From Lachnospiraceae bacterium (GTDB lineage: Bacteria; Bacillota; Clostridia; Lachnospirales; Lachnospiraceae), in assembly GCA_030825115.1 (NCBI GenBank), contig JAPJQL010000050.1, positions 1 through 19,460 on the forward strand: a DNA stretch of 19,460 nt, given 5' to 3'. Positions 6,243 to 14,047 of this stretch are shown one piece after another (the first letter of the stretch is position 1; the number at the start of each line of letters is the position of its first letter). Under the pieces are notes generated by a model. That model made no database searches. It was not told the origin of the DNA and saw nothing but the letters and a program-made list of their open reading frames with translations. Made by a program: the position numbers and the translations under genes.

Positions 6243-6839
6243 TCAATCCAACACATTCGCAATCCTTACCGGAGCTCGGTAATTCCACTGGGAAATCTTA
6301 ATCCCGGTTTTGTATGTAGAGGCATGTACAATCTGACCGTTGCCGATGTACATCGCAACATGGTTGACACGGGAACCGTTGCCATAGAAGATCAGATCCC
6401 CCGGCTGCATCTCATTGGCACTGATGGTCCTGCCCTGGGTAGCCTGTGCACCGGAAGAACGGTTCAGGGAAACGCCCGCCCCATACTGCATCACATATCT
6501 GGTAAATCCGGAACAATCTGCACCGGTATGCGGGTCATTCCCACCCTCTTTATAGCGGCCGCCCACAAACTGCAGAGAATAATCCACCAGGTTCTGCCGA
6601 CGCTGCGCGTTCGCCTCCAGCGCCGCCTGTGCTTCTGCCTCCGCCTGTGCTGCAGCCTCGGCTTCTGCCAGCGCCATCTGAACCTCGATGGCCGGTCCTG
6701 ACATGGCAGTGAGGTCTTCCTCCTCTGGCTGCTCGATCACCGTCGATACCGTCTCTGTGGTATCCGCATAAGATAAAACCGGGGTTGTCCATAATAAACT
6801 TACCGCTGCGATTGCTATGTATAATCCGGACTTTTTCAT
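6243..6839 (-). CDS. secreted NlpC/P60 peptidoglycan endopeptidase
   Basis: This protein of 198 residues has a signal peptide (about 1-26, ending VLSYA), an acidic linker, an Ala/Glu/Gln-rich helical segment (about 53-82) and a C-terminal NlpC/P60 domain (about 84-198). The catalytic Cys109 is in the block GADCSGFT, His160 in SRVNHVAMYIGNG and His172 in IVHAST. The family cleaves peptide bonds in wall stem peptides, typically D-Glu to diamino acid. With no anchor or wall-binding repeats it is probably released, or held by its helical segment. I chose the ATG at 6839, 5 bases after GGAG; the adjacent ATG at 6842 is too close. It is a single-gene transcript with its own promoter and terminator. 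Confidence 0.93.
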   Translation of the reverse strand: MKKSGLYIAIAAVSLLWTTPVLSYADTTETVSTVIEQPEEEDLTAMSGPAIEVQMALAEAEAAAQAEAEAQAALEANAQRRQNLVDYSLQFVGGRYKEGGNDPHTGADCSGFTRYVMQYGAGVSLNRSSGAQATQGRTISANEMQPGDLIFYGNGSRVNHVAMYIGNGQIVHASTYKTGIKISQWNYRAPVRIANVLD

Positions 6840-6905
6840 CATATCTCCAATTCTTACCATTCGATTTCAATATGTTACGCAAATGTTAAATCTTATTACA
6901 TTTGT

Positions 6906-6934
6906 ATTATACACAACAACTATTTCTCCGTCAA
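6906..6934 (-). promoter_or_regulatory. sigma-A promoter of the NlpC/P60 gene
   Basis: On the minus strand, TTGACG (6929-6934) and TATAAT (6906-6911) are 17 bases apart. The leader to the start codon is about 60 bases. Confidence 0.85.
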
Positions 6935-7069
6935 CCCCCAATTTTATGCCGCCAAAAAACCACAAAAAATGCCGAACAGCCGGGAAACCACGTATTTCCA
7001 AGCCATTCAGCACTTTTTCGTAACATTTTCATAACAACTTTATAATAATTTTAGAAATAAAACCCAATC

Positions 7070-7546
7070 TCACCTTCGCGGGCCCCTTACGAACCACATG
7101 ATGACAAACAAAAGCCCGATAACCGGCAGAAGCGGGATGACAAGGCTCAAAATCCCTCCGACTACCGTAACGATCAAAGAGAAAATCCCCACGACCAGAA
7201 GAATTCCCAGCAGTTTCCAGTACCATTTGTTCAGATCATAATAATGAACTTTCTGTCCCCGGTCTCCTGCCGGTTCCTGCTGACGGCGCTCTTCCTGATA
7301 TCGTCCCGCCGTTCCGTTATATGACTCAAATGCCCCGTCCCCGGAACCCGGAGTCGTATCGATGATCGTCCTGGCGATCAGGCGGGCATCTCCAAGCTCT
7401 GCCATGACGTCTGCCTCGCTTCGCCCGTTCCGAATCTCGGTACGGATATATTCATCATAATACCGCAGGTTTTCCTGGACTACAGACGGCGGTACTTCTC
7501 CCGACAGGGCGTTTTGCAGCCCTTCTAGAAATTCTCCTTTATTCAT
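7070..7546 (-). CDS. HAAS/DUF1700-type membrane protein
   Basis: This is a 158-residue protein. Residues 1-65 form a helical HAAS-like domain (start MNKGEFLEGLQNAL, then ENLRYYDEYI and VMAELGDARLIARTII), as in DUF1700 proteins. A polar linker (about 66-105) follows, then two adjacent hydrophobic helices (about 110-130 and 130-152) and a basic C terminus. DUF1700/HAAS proteins are usually encoded next to a PadR-type regulator and are thought to transmit envelope signals. No regulator is present here; the gene instead follows fbp by 17 bases with GAGGAG before its ATG, so the two are probably co-transcribed. The function is unknown. The family call is by pattern only. Confidence 0.85.
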   Translation of the reverse strand: MNKGEFLEGLQNALSGEVPPSVVQENLRYYDEYIRTEIRNGRSEADVMAELGDARLIARTIIDTTPGSGDGAFESYNGTAGRYQEERRQQEPAGDRGQKVHYYDLNKWYWKLLGILLVVGIFSLIVTVVGGILSLVIPLLPVIGLLFVIMWFVRGPRR

Positions 7547-7563
7547 TGAATATCTCCTCTATG

Positions 7564-9504
7564 TTAATCTACTGCTTCCTTGATATCGCCGCGCCGAAAC
7601 GCCGCCACAAGCTCTTTTAGATCCTCAATCGTCTCCGCAAGCTCCCTGCCCTTATCCGTGTCCGCCACCATCACGCGGTTCTTCATCTTCTCGACGATGG
7701 ATACCTTCGGCGAACTCTCCCGGTTCGGGTCAAACGGCTTGTGCTCGGCAAGCGCCAGATGCCTGGAATTGTATATCAGGGTATATCCCGCGATACCGGT
7801 GTGGCTCTGGTATGCCTTGGAAAGACCTCCGTCGATGACAAACAGCTTGCCGTTTGCCTTCACCGGCGTCTCGCCGTCTTTAATCTTCACCGGCACATGC
7901 CCGTTGATGATATGCGCGCCCCGATCCGGCAGTCCGAACTCCGCCAGGATCCGGTCGCATACTTCCTCCCGCTGGCTCAGCTGGTAATACGGGTTCAGCT
8001 TCTCCTTATGGGTCTGCTTGTCTGCCACAAAATAATGCTCAAATGTGGTCATCTTGTCCTTTCCAAATACCGGCGATTTGGCTCCGCACCAGAGATACCA
8101 CATAAAATCCTTCGCATTTTCCTTCTCGGCCGATTCTCCTTCCATAAAATACGCCTTATGGATCTGCCCGCTGATATGGTCCATCAGAGCCTTGCCAGAA
8201 AGCTGTTTTCCTTCACAGGTCATGGCTTCGAACGTCCCATCCGCCCGCATGGGGATACACCCGTGGTAGAGCAGGTTGGAATTGTAGCACTTATACAGCC
8301 CGCCATGAGAATACAGGAAACGGATGTGCTTGTGCAAAAGGTCGCTGTGTTTAAACGACATCACAAGCGTTCCCAAAAGCTCCTCCTCCTCTTTCGTCAG
8401 CTTCAGCGGATCTTTTTCATTGACAGTAGGGAAGTTCATATCCATCATGGGATATTCTTTTCCCCCGATCCGAACGGTTCCCTTCTTAAAATCAACCGCT
8501 TCTAAAAGAAGCCGGTCATCCATCTTGTATCCCGGATGGCGCTTGATGATCTGCCCTTCGACCTTAAACTGGATCACGGCGATGGCCTTATGCATCTTCG
8601 CCGCCAGCCCCGGGTCCACCGCATCATAGATGTTCTGGTCGAGAGTTTTTGGCACAAACTGTCCGCAGGGGTCATCCTTATAGACACTTGCCGCAAACAT
8701 GGACAACGGACGAAGGTTGATGCCATACCCATCCTCCAGCACGTCAAAGCTGTTGTAGCTGATGGCGATCCGCAGGACATTGCAGATACACGCCGGATTC
8801 CCGGTGGCCGCTCCCATCCAGGAGATATCGTGATTGCCCCACTGGATGTCCACATCATGAAACTGCATAAGTTCATTCATAATGATATCAGCCCGCGGTC
8901 CGCGGTCAAAAATATCCCCGATAATGTGGAGGTTGTCGATCGTCAGGTTCTGGATCAGCTCACACAGCGCGACGATAAACTTGTCCGCCACTTCCGTCTC
9001 GATGATCGAATGGATGATTTCTGCATAATATACCCGCTTATTCTCATCATTATAATCAACATGCAGCAACTCGTCAATGACATAGGCAAATTCCGCAGGC
9101 ATTTTCTTACGGACCTTGGAACGGGTGTACTTCGATGACACCTCCTGGCAGATCTGCACCAGACGGAACATGGTGATCCGCTGCCAATCCTCCGTATTGC
9201 GCCCTTCTCTCGTCAGCTTTGCCATATTCCTGTCCGGATAATAGATCAGGTTGGCAAGCTGCACCTGCTCCTCCTCCGGGATAATATGCCCAAACGTCTC
9301 CCGGATCTTCTCCCGGATGATTCCCGACGCACTTCTCAGCAGGTAGATAAATGCCTCATACTCCCCATGCAGGTCGCTGAAAAAATACTCAGTCCCCTTT
9401 GGCAGCCCACAGATCGCCATCAGATTGATGATCTCACTGGACGCCGCCCGGACACTGGGGTATTCCCGTGCCAAAAGCCTCAGATACGCTAAATCCCTCA
9501 TCAT
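7564..9504 (-). CDS. fbp: fructose-1,6-bisphosphatase, class III
   Basis: This 646-residue enzyme matches the length and motifs of the Firmicutes class III fructose-bisphosphatase, which converts fructose 1,6-bisphosphate to fructose 6-phosphate in gluconeogenesis. It belongs to the calcineurin-like metallophosphatases. Visible motifs are FFSDLHGEYEAF (about 41-52), GDIFDRGPRAD (196-206), WGNHDISWMGA (from 222), a late GHVPVK and DGGLSKAYQSHTGIAGYTL. GGAGG precedes the ATG by about 5 bases; a second ATG follows immediately and is equally possible. In Bacillus the enzyme needs phosphoenolpyruvate for activity (family knowledge). It is upstream of the HAAS protein gene and divergent from the metallo-beta-lactamase gene. 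Confidence 0.97.
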   Translation of the reverse strand: MMRDLAYLRLLAREYPSVRAASSEIINLMAICGLPKGTEYFFSDLHGEYEAFIYLLRSASGIIREKIRETFGHIIPEEEQVQLANLIYYPDRNMAKLTREGRNTEDWQRITMFRLVQICQEVSSKYTRSKVRKKMPAEFAYVIDELLHVDYNDENKRVYYAEIIHSIIETEVADKFIVALCELIQNLTIDNLHIIGDIFDRGPRADIIMNELMQFHDVDIQWGNHDISWMGAATGNPACICNVLRIAISYNSFDVLEDGYGINLRPLSMFAASVYKDDPCGQFVPKTLDQNIYDAVDPGLAAKMHKAIAVIQFKVEGQIIKRHPGYKMDDRLLLEAVDFKKGTVRIGGKEYPMMDMNFPTVNEKDPLKLTKEEEELLGTLVMSFKHSDLLHKHIRFLYSHGGLYKCYNSNLLYHGCIPMRADGTFEAMTCEGKQLSGKALMDHISGQIHKAYFMEGESAEKENAKDFMWYLWCGAKSPVFGKDKMTTFEHYFVADKQTHKEKLNPYYQLSQREEVCDRILAEFGLPDRGAHIINGHVPVKIKDGETPVKANGKLFVIDGGLSKAYQSHTGIAGYTLIYNSRHLALAEHKPFDPNRESSPKVSIVEKMKNRVMVADTDKGRELAETIEDLKELVAAFRRGDIKEAVD

Positions 9505-9538
9505 TTATCCCTCCCGCTGTTGCAATTCCATTAAAAAT

Positions 9539-9567
9539 ATAGTACCATAATTTTTGATAAATGGGAA
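9539..9567 (-). promoter_or_regulatory. probable promoter of fbp
   Basis: On the minus strand, TTCCCA (9562-9567) and TACTAT (9539-9544) are 17 bases apart, with an extended -10 TG one base before the hexamer. Each hexamer matches consensus at four of six positions. The divergent gene's promoter could not be identified in the same stretch. Confidence 0.5.
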
Positions 9568-9608
9568 GTTCTAACAACTATCTAAACAAGATGATAAAGG
9601 AGATCCTT

Positions 9609-10415
9609 ATGGAACAATTATACGTATTCGGCACCGGCAATGCCGCCGTAACCCGCTACTACAACACCTGCTTTGCCATCCGGGACGAGGAGCGTTATTT
9701 TATGGTAGACACCGGCGGCGGCAATGGAATCCTGCGGATCCTGGACGACATGGGAATCCGGTTTGAGCAGATTCATGATATTTTCATCACCCACGAGCAT
9801 ACGGACCATCTGCTGGGCATCGTCTGGATGGTGCGCTTTATCTCCACCCGGATGCTGAACGGAACTTATGACGGAGATTTAAATATCTACTGCCACGAGG
9901 ACCTGGTCCCTTCCATAGACACCATCTGCCGTCTGACTTTACAGGGCAAATTTTACAAGATGATAGGCAAACGGATCCATCTGATTCCGGTCTACGACGG
10001 AAAGACCTGCCATATCCTGGATTATGACGTAACATTTTTCGACATCCATTCCACCAAGGCAAAGCAGTATGGCTTTACCACGGTCTTAAAAAACGGCAAG
10101 CGCCTTACCTGTGCCGGAGACGAGCCCTACAATCCCGACTGCGCCGCCTATGTAGAAGGCAGCGACTGGCTGCTGCACGAAGCATTCTGCCTCTATGAAG
10201 AGCGTGAGCGTTACCAGCCTTACGAAAAGCATCACAGCACGGTAAAAGAAGCCTGTGAGCTGGCAAAGCAGCTGCAGATCCCCAATCTGGTCCTGTGGCA
10301 CACCGAGGACAAATCCACGGTCGGACGGCGCAAAGAGCTGTATGGAGCTGAAGGCCGGAAATATTATGACGGAAACCTCTGCATTCCGGATGATAAAGAA
10401 ATTATCGAACTGTAA
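9609..10415 (+). CDS. metallo-beta-lactamase-fold hydrolase, RNase Z-like
   Basis: This 268-residue protein begins MEQLYVFGTGNAAVTRYYNTCFAI. The zinc-binding motif is THEHTDHLLG (His62, His64, Asp66, His67), preceded by FMVDTGGGNG. Later blocks are LTCAGDEPYN, LLHEAFCL, KHHSTVKEA and VLWHTED, which supply the remaining metal ligands. The layout resembles the tRNase Z/arylsulfatase-like branch of the superfamily. It lacks a clear exosite arm, and the substrate cannot be assigned. I chose the ATG at 9609 because AAAGGAG lies 6 bases upstream; an ATG at 9561 would add 16 residues with no ribosome site. It is divergent from fbp and 74 bases upstream of the M23 peptidase gene, so co-transcription with that gene is possible. 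Confidence 0.9.
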   Translation: MEQLYVFGTGNAAVTRYYNTCFAIRDEERYFMVDTGGGNGILRILDDMGIRFEQIHDIFITHEHTDHLLGIVWMVRFISTRMLNGTYDGDLNIYCHEDLVPSIDTICRLTLQGKFYKMIGKRIHLIPVYDGKTCHILDYDVTFFDIHSTKAKQYGFTTVLKNGKRLTCAGDEPYNPDCAAYVEGSDWLLHEAFCLYEERERYQPYEKHHSTVKEACELAKQLQIPNLVLWHTEDKSTVGRRKELYGAEGRKYYDGNLCIPDDKEIIEL

Positions 10416-10489
10416 GAAATATTCCCCACTCCCCCGCATATCATTTACTTAGAGCACCAATACCAACCGTTTCCAAAGGGGGAGTAACC

Positions 10490-11656
10490 ATGAAGCATTT
10501 GCGGCCGCCGCGTTTTTCACTACAGAATAAGGGGATCTTCTTTCTCATACTGGCAGAAATCCTGGTTCTCGCTGCCCTGATCGGTTCGCTCCTTCTTGCG
10601 CCCGGGCTTTACCGGTATCCAAAGGCAGCGGCCTCTTCCGACACAAAGGCGACCGGCTCTGATGCCAAATACATCAAATGGGTTGATTTCGATGTGACCG
10701 CCCCGGCTATGCGGCAGGCGCTCCGCTATGATGTGGACAGCTGCCGGCAGACGCCCCATCTGAACTGGATTGAACTCCTTGCTTATCTGGGCGCCCGGTA
10801 TGGCGGTGATTTTTCCCGGTTCAAGGAAAAGGACATGGACAATCTTGTCGAGAAACTGCAGTCGGGAACTACAATGGAGGAACTGACTGCCGGTTTGAAA
10901 TATTACTCCTATTATCTTGAAGCATACGAGGCAGTGCTGGGGGGCATGGTCGGCACTTATGAAATACAGATTCCCGCCTCTGAAGCTCCTGAATCCATCC
11001 TGAAAGCGCAGGGGACCGACCCGGCTTCCGGGAATTCCGGGGATAAAGTCTGGGTGACCAAATACGGGCTGAAAGCATTTCTCCCGATTGCGAAAGGATA
11101 CCCGTTCCAGGATTTTGATGACTTTGGCGTGTCCCGCAGCTATGGCTTCAAACGGCAGCATCTGGGACACGACATGATGGGGCAGGTGGGAAGCCCCGTC
11201 ATCGCGGTCGAATCCGGCTATGTGGAGGCAATCGGCTGGAACCAGTACGGGGGATGGCGGCTTGGTATCCGGAGTTTTGATAAAAAACGGTACTATTATT
11301 ACGCCCACCTGCGAAAAAATTATCCCTATCATAAATCTCTGAAAGAAGGCAGCATCGTCCAGGCAGGAGATGTCATCGGCTATCTGGGACGCACCGGTTA
11401 CAGCCGCACGGAAAATACCAACAACATCGACGATCCCCACCTACACTTTGGAATGCAGCTGATTTTTGATGAATCCCAGAAGGAGGGAAATAACGAAATC
11501 TGGATCAACTGTTATGAGATCATTAAGTTCCTTTATATGAACCGGGCGGAAACCGTTAAGAACCAGGAAACGAAAGAATATTACCGGGTCTACCAAATGA
11601 AAGACCCCGCCATTCCCGGCGGGGCCACAGAGCAGAATATCGATTCTGCCTCATAA
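10490..11656 (+). CDS. membrane-anchored M23 (LytM-type) peptidase
   Basis: This 388-residue protein has a short basic N terminus, one membrane helix (about 16-38), a mostly helical outer region (about 65-190) that includes an ATG-like substrate or partner-binding stretch, and a C-terminal M23 domain (about 195-330). The zinc ligands are present: His224 and Asp228 in QHLGHDMMG, and the HxH pair His317/His319 in DPHLHFG. An upstream YYYYAHL block provides the other active-site His. The domain should therefore be catalytically competent against peptidoglycan cross-links. Some M23 proteins of sporulating bacteria (SpoIIQ) are similar in layout, but those often lack a ligand, so this is not clearly SpoIIQ. 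GGGGGAG precedes the ATG by 5 bases. Confidence 0.92.
   Translation: MKHLRPPRFSLQNKGIFFLILAEILVLAALIGSLLLAPGLYRYPKAAASSDTKATGSDAKYIKWVDFDVTAPAMRQALRYDVDSCRQTPHLNWIELLAYLGARYGGDFSRFKEKDMDNLVEKLQSGTTMEELTAGLKYYSYYLEAYEAVLGGMVGTYEIQIPASEAPESILKAQGTDPASGNSGDKVWVTKYGLKAFLPIAKGYPFQDFDDFGVSRSYGFKRQHLGHDMMGQVGSPVIAVESGYVEAIGWNQYGGWRLGIRSFDKKRYYYYAHLRKNYPYHKSLKEGSIVQAGDVIGYLGRTGYSRTENTNNIDDPHLHFGMQLIFDESQKEGNNEIWINCYEIIKFLYMNRAETVKNQETKEYYRVYQMKDPAIPGGATEQNIDSAS
11605..11624 (-). terminator. possible terminator for the wall-binding protein gene, inside the M23 coding end
   Basis: CCCCGCC (11605-11611) and GGCGGGG (11618-11624) form a perfect 7-bp GC stem with a 6-base loop. On the minus strand it is followed by TCTTTCATTT, a weak T-rich tract. 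It lies about 45 bases past the stop of the convergent minus-strand gene. No better hairpin exists in the 10-base gap between the two genes. Confidence 0.4.
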
Positions 11657-11666
11657 TATTTTGTTG

Positions 11667-12647
11667 TCAGCCTGTCTTAGGATTACCATTATAGTCCAGG
11701 ATGTAACCGTCCGGCGTAGTGGTATTCTTAAGCATGGCTCCTGTGTTCTGGTCACAATAGTACTTTTTCCCGTCCCATTCGATCCAGCCAGTCTTCATAT
11801 ATCCGTTTTCATCAAAGAAATACCAGTTTTCCTTGATCAGCTCCCAGTTATTCTTGGTGTAGCTTCCGTCAGCGTGCTTATACCACCAGCCGGTATCATC
11901 CAGAATCCACTCGCCTCTGACCGGTACGGTCTTCTCTGCCGTGCCGTTGCGGATCGCATCGACCTGCTCTTTTGTCAGCTCGATCACGCTGGACTGACCC
12001 CACTCGCCCTTGTTCTCCGGCTTCAGCTTGTTCAGCGGACGAACACGGACATAATAACTGCCTGCCCTGATCATCATCGATGAAAAATCGTAATAAGCAT
12101 TTTCCGTCGTCAGGATCGTCGCTCCAACTCCCGTACCGTTGCGGTACAGGCGCACTTCGTAGCTTCCGGCCCCGCGCACGTCATCCCATACAGCCATCCC
12201 GCCGGTCGTGATGGTCACCTCACCCTGGTCCCCTACGCTTTCCGCCAGAGACGGCAGCTTTACTTTGAGCACCAGTGTCTCGGAAGAGTCCTGCTTACTT
12301 GCTTTTACATAGGTAGCGCCCGTCAGCTTCACCGCGCTTGCCCTTGCCAGCGAAAAATAATATCCATCATCGGCACGCAGGTATATCGTAATCTCCGGCA
12401 CATCGTCCTCAGTCCACTCAAACCCCATATTATTAATATCATAATAATCGTATGAGCACCTTCCGCTCTTTACTTCAACTTCAATCTCTTCATCCCCGTA
12501 TTTGGTATCCGGAAAAATCTCGGACTTTACTACCAGCGAAACGGAACTTATCTTTTTCCGGGAAGCTGCATATGCAGGTGTCACCAGCAGCCCCGTCAAT
12601 AAGCCTGCCACCAGAATCATCCCTGTCAGCCTCTTAATCTGTATCAC
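11667..12647 (-). CDS. exported cell-wall-binding-repeat protein
   Basis: This protein of about 326 residues has a signal peptide (about 1-27, ending TPAYA), a beta-rich N-terminal part (about 30-140) and a fibronectin-like segment with the sequence VRGAGSYEVRLYRNG (about 155-220). Near the C terminus come glucan/choline-binding-like repeats: GWWYKHADGSYTKNNW, WYFFDENGYMKTGWIEWDGKKYYCDQNTGAML. The aromatic-Gly repeats bind wall polymers in related proteins. No enzymatic domain is visible, so a structural or adhesive role is inferred. I chose GTG at 12647 because GGGGG lies 8 bases upstream; the ATG at 12662 has no ribosome site. Its own promoter is visible. It is convergent with the M23 gene and divergent from the GGDEF pair. 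Confidence 0.88.
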   Translation of the reverse strand: MIQIKRLTGMILVAGLLTGLLVTPAYAASRKKISSVSLVVKSEIFPDTKYGDEEIEVEVKSGRCSYDYYDINNMGFEWTEDDVPEITIYLRADDGYYFSLARASAVKLTGATYVKASKQDSSETLVLKVKLPSLAESVGDQGEVTITTGGMAVWDDVRGAGSYEVRLYRNGTGVGATILTTENAYYDFSSMMIRAGSYYVRVRPLNKLKPENKGEWGQSSVIELTKEQVDAIRNGTAEKTVPVRGEWILDDTGWWYKHADGSYTKNNWELIKENWYFFDENGYMKTGWIEWDGKKYYCDQNTGAMLKNTTTPDGYILDYNGNPKTG

Positions 12648-12698
12648 ATTGCATTCCCCCATTCAATACTTTTTCTGGCATATCAATTGATTATCTAC

Positions 12699-12727
12699 AC
12701 TCTATTACAAGTTTGTCACTGTGTCAA
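12699..12727 (-). promoter_or_regulatory. sigma-A promoter of the wall-binding protein gene
   Basis: On the minus strand, TTGACA (12722-12727) and TAGAGT (12699-12704) are 17 bases apart. The -35 is perfect and the -10 matches four of six positions. The leader is about 45 bases. Confidence 0.65.
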
Positions 12728-12797
12728 GCGAGTTTCTGATATTGTAATAATACTAAAAAGAAATGTAAGAGTTATTATTTTTTTAATTTCTTATTCC

Positions 12798-12806
12798 TGC
12801 TATAGA
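12798..12806 (+). promoter_or_regulatory. possible extended -10 promoter of the GGDEF pair
   Basis: TGC-TATAGA at 12798-12806 is a good extended -10 element about 60 bases before the first GGDEF start codon. No convincing -35 is present; the upstream sequence is a T-rich tract. A small palindrome, TTATTA-TGT-TAATAA (12825-12839), lies in the leader and may simply reflect AT-rich sequence. Confidence 0.35.
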
Positions 12807-12868
12807 ATTATTACTTCAAAAATGTTATTATGTTAATAATAAATCATCATTGGGAGGAGAACCCTTGT

Positions 12869-14047
12869 ATGATATTTCTATTTCCTGTGCTTCTGATCAT
12901 GAATGGAATCAGCGAATACCTGCTGAACAAAATGATGATAGCAATGGATGTTCTGGATAAAAAATATAACACTTACCACACGATATGCGCCATCCTTCGG
13001 ATTGTCTGGCTCTTTCTGGGGGTCTCGTTTGCCGTGCCTTTACCGGCCTTGCTGGCAGGTCTGTTTATCCTGCTGTTTCTCAACATAATCCCTTACCATG
13101 GCCGGAGGCTGTTGATGAACAATCTTACCATGATCCTTTACCTGTTCTATACAACCTTGCTGATGACATTGATCGGCGGCGCCGGACTCCTGGGGTTCGA
13201 TGTGACCTGTATCATGCAGGACATGACAGCGCGGGTGATCGTCATGAATATCACACTTTTGATTTTCAACGCCCTGTGCTTCTTCCTGCTTTATTACCAC
13301 CCCAAATTTTTATGGAAAGAGGATTATGACAAACCCAAGGCAGTGACGTACACCTTTTTCCTCTTTATCTGCGCCGTCTACCATATCCTGGACGCCGTGA
13401 TATTGACTTTATATCCAACCAGCCAGACCAATTATCTCCTTTTAGTAAGCGGGGATATCCTGATTCTGATCCTGATATTCAATTTTTTGAATTATAATTA
13501 TGTATTCGTAAAAAGTGAGGATGTGAAGCGGGAATATGAAGAAAGCGCGGTTCTGATGGCGCAGCAATACTTTGAAAAAAAATCTCTGGAAAAACTGAGT
13601 GGATTTGACGCCCTCACCCAGGCCTGCAACCGACGGGAGATCTGCTCAGTCATGGCGGAAAATATTCAGACCGGGCATCCGATGGTCTGCGTTTTCATCG
13701 ACCTTGACGGACTCAAACGGGCTAACGACAAATACGGGCATACCTTCGGCGATTTTATGCTGAAACGCTTTGCCGATACCTGCATGGAACTTGTGATAGA
13801 AAATGGATATCTGGCCAGGATTGGCGGCGATGAATTTCTTCTGGTATTTCCTGATACAGATATCGATGAGGTGGAGACCAGGATAAAAAAACTGCAGTTA
13901 AAGCTGCTGGAACCGTCTGACAACAAGGATAAAATCTCCTTCAGCTACGGGATTTCCTACGGCGAAACTTCAGTTGACGGTTATATCAATATGGCAGATC
14001 AGCAAATGTACAACCATAAAAACAGAAAGCAGCGTGATCATGTATGA
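12869..14047 (+). CDS. membrane-bound diguanylate cyclase (GGDEF), first of a pair
   Basis: This 392-residue protein has six or seven hydrophobic helices in residues 1-210, a short helical linker (about 214-243) and a C-terminal GGDEF domain (about 247-390). The active-site loop is canonical (IGGDEF, 318-323). The metal and substrate positions are kept in FIDLDGLKRANDKYGHTFGD (Asp278, Asn286, Asp294). No RxxD inhibition site lies five residues before GGDEF. It should make c-di-GMP from GTP. The membrane half resembles the multi-helix sensor of AgrC/GHKL-type kinases more than known c-di-GMP sensor folds; this is inference. I chose ATG 12869 because GGGAGGAG is 9 bases upstream; an ATG at 12830 has no ribosome site. 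Its stop overlaps the next gene by 4 bases. Confidence 0.92.
   Translation: MIFLFPVLLIMNGISEYLLNKMMIAMDVLDKKYNTYHTICAILRIVWLFLGVSFAVPLPALLAGLFILLFLNIIPYHGRRLLMNNLTMILYLFYTTLLMTLIGGAGLLGFDVTCIMQDMTARVIVMNITLLIFNALCFFLLYYHPKFLWKEDYDKPKAVTYTFFLFICAVYHILDAVILTLYPTSQTNYLLLVSGDILILILIFNFLNYNYVFVKSEDVKREYEESAVLMAQQYFEKKSLEKLSGFDALTQACNRREICSVMAENIQTGHPMVCVFIDLDGLKRANDKYGHTFGDFMLKRFADTCMELVIENGYLARIGGDEFLLVFPDTDIDEVETRIKKLQLKLLEPSDNKDKISFSYGISYGETSVDGYINMADQQMYNHKNRKQRDHV

Noticed and set aside
6960..7020. Possible terminator for the HAAS protein gene
   Set aside because: Only short 3-5 bp stems are present, and the T-run lies about 10 bases beyond the best of them, so I could not support a terminator call.
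10520..11440. 306-codon minus-strand frame opposite the M23 gene
   Set aside because: It is antisense to a complete M23 peptidase with intact catalytic residues and lacks a ribosome site and family match.
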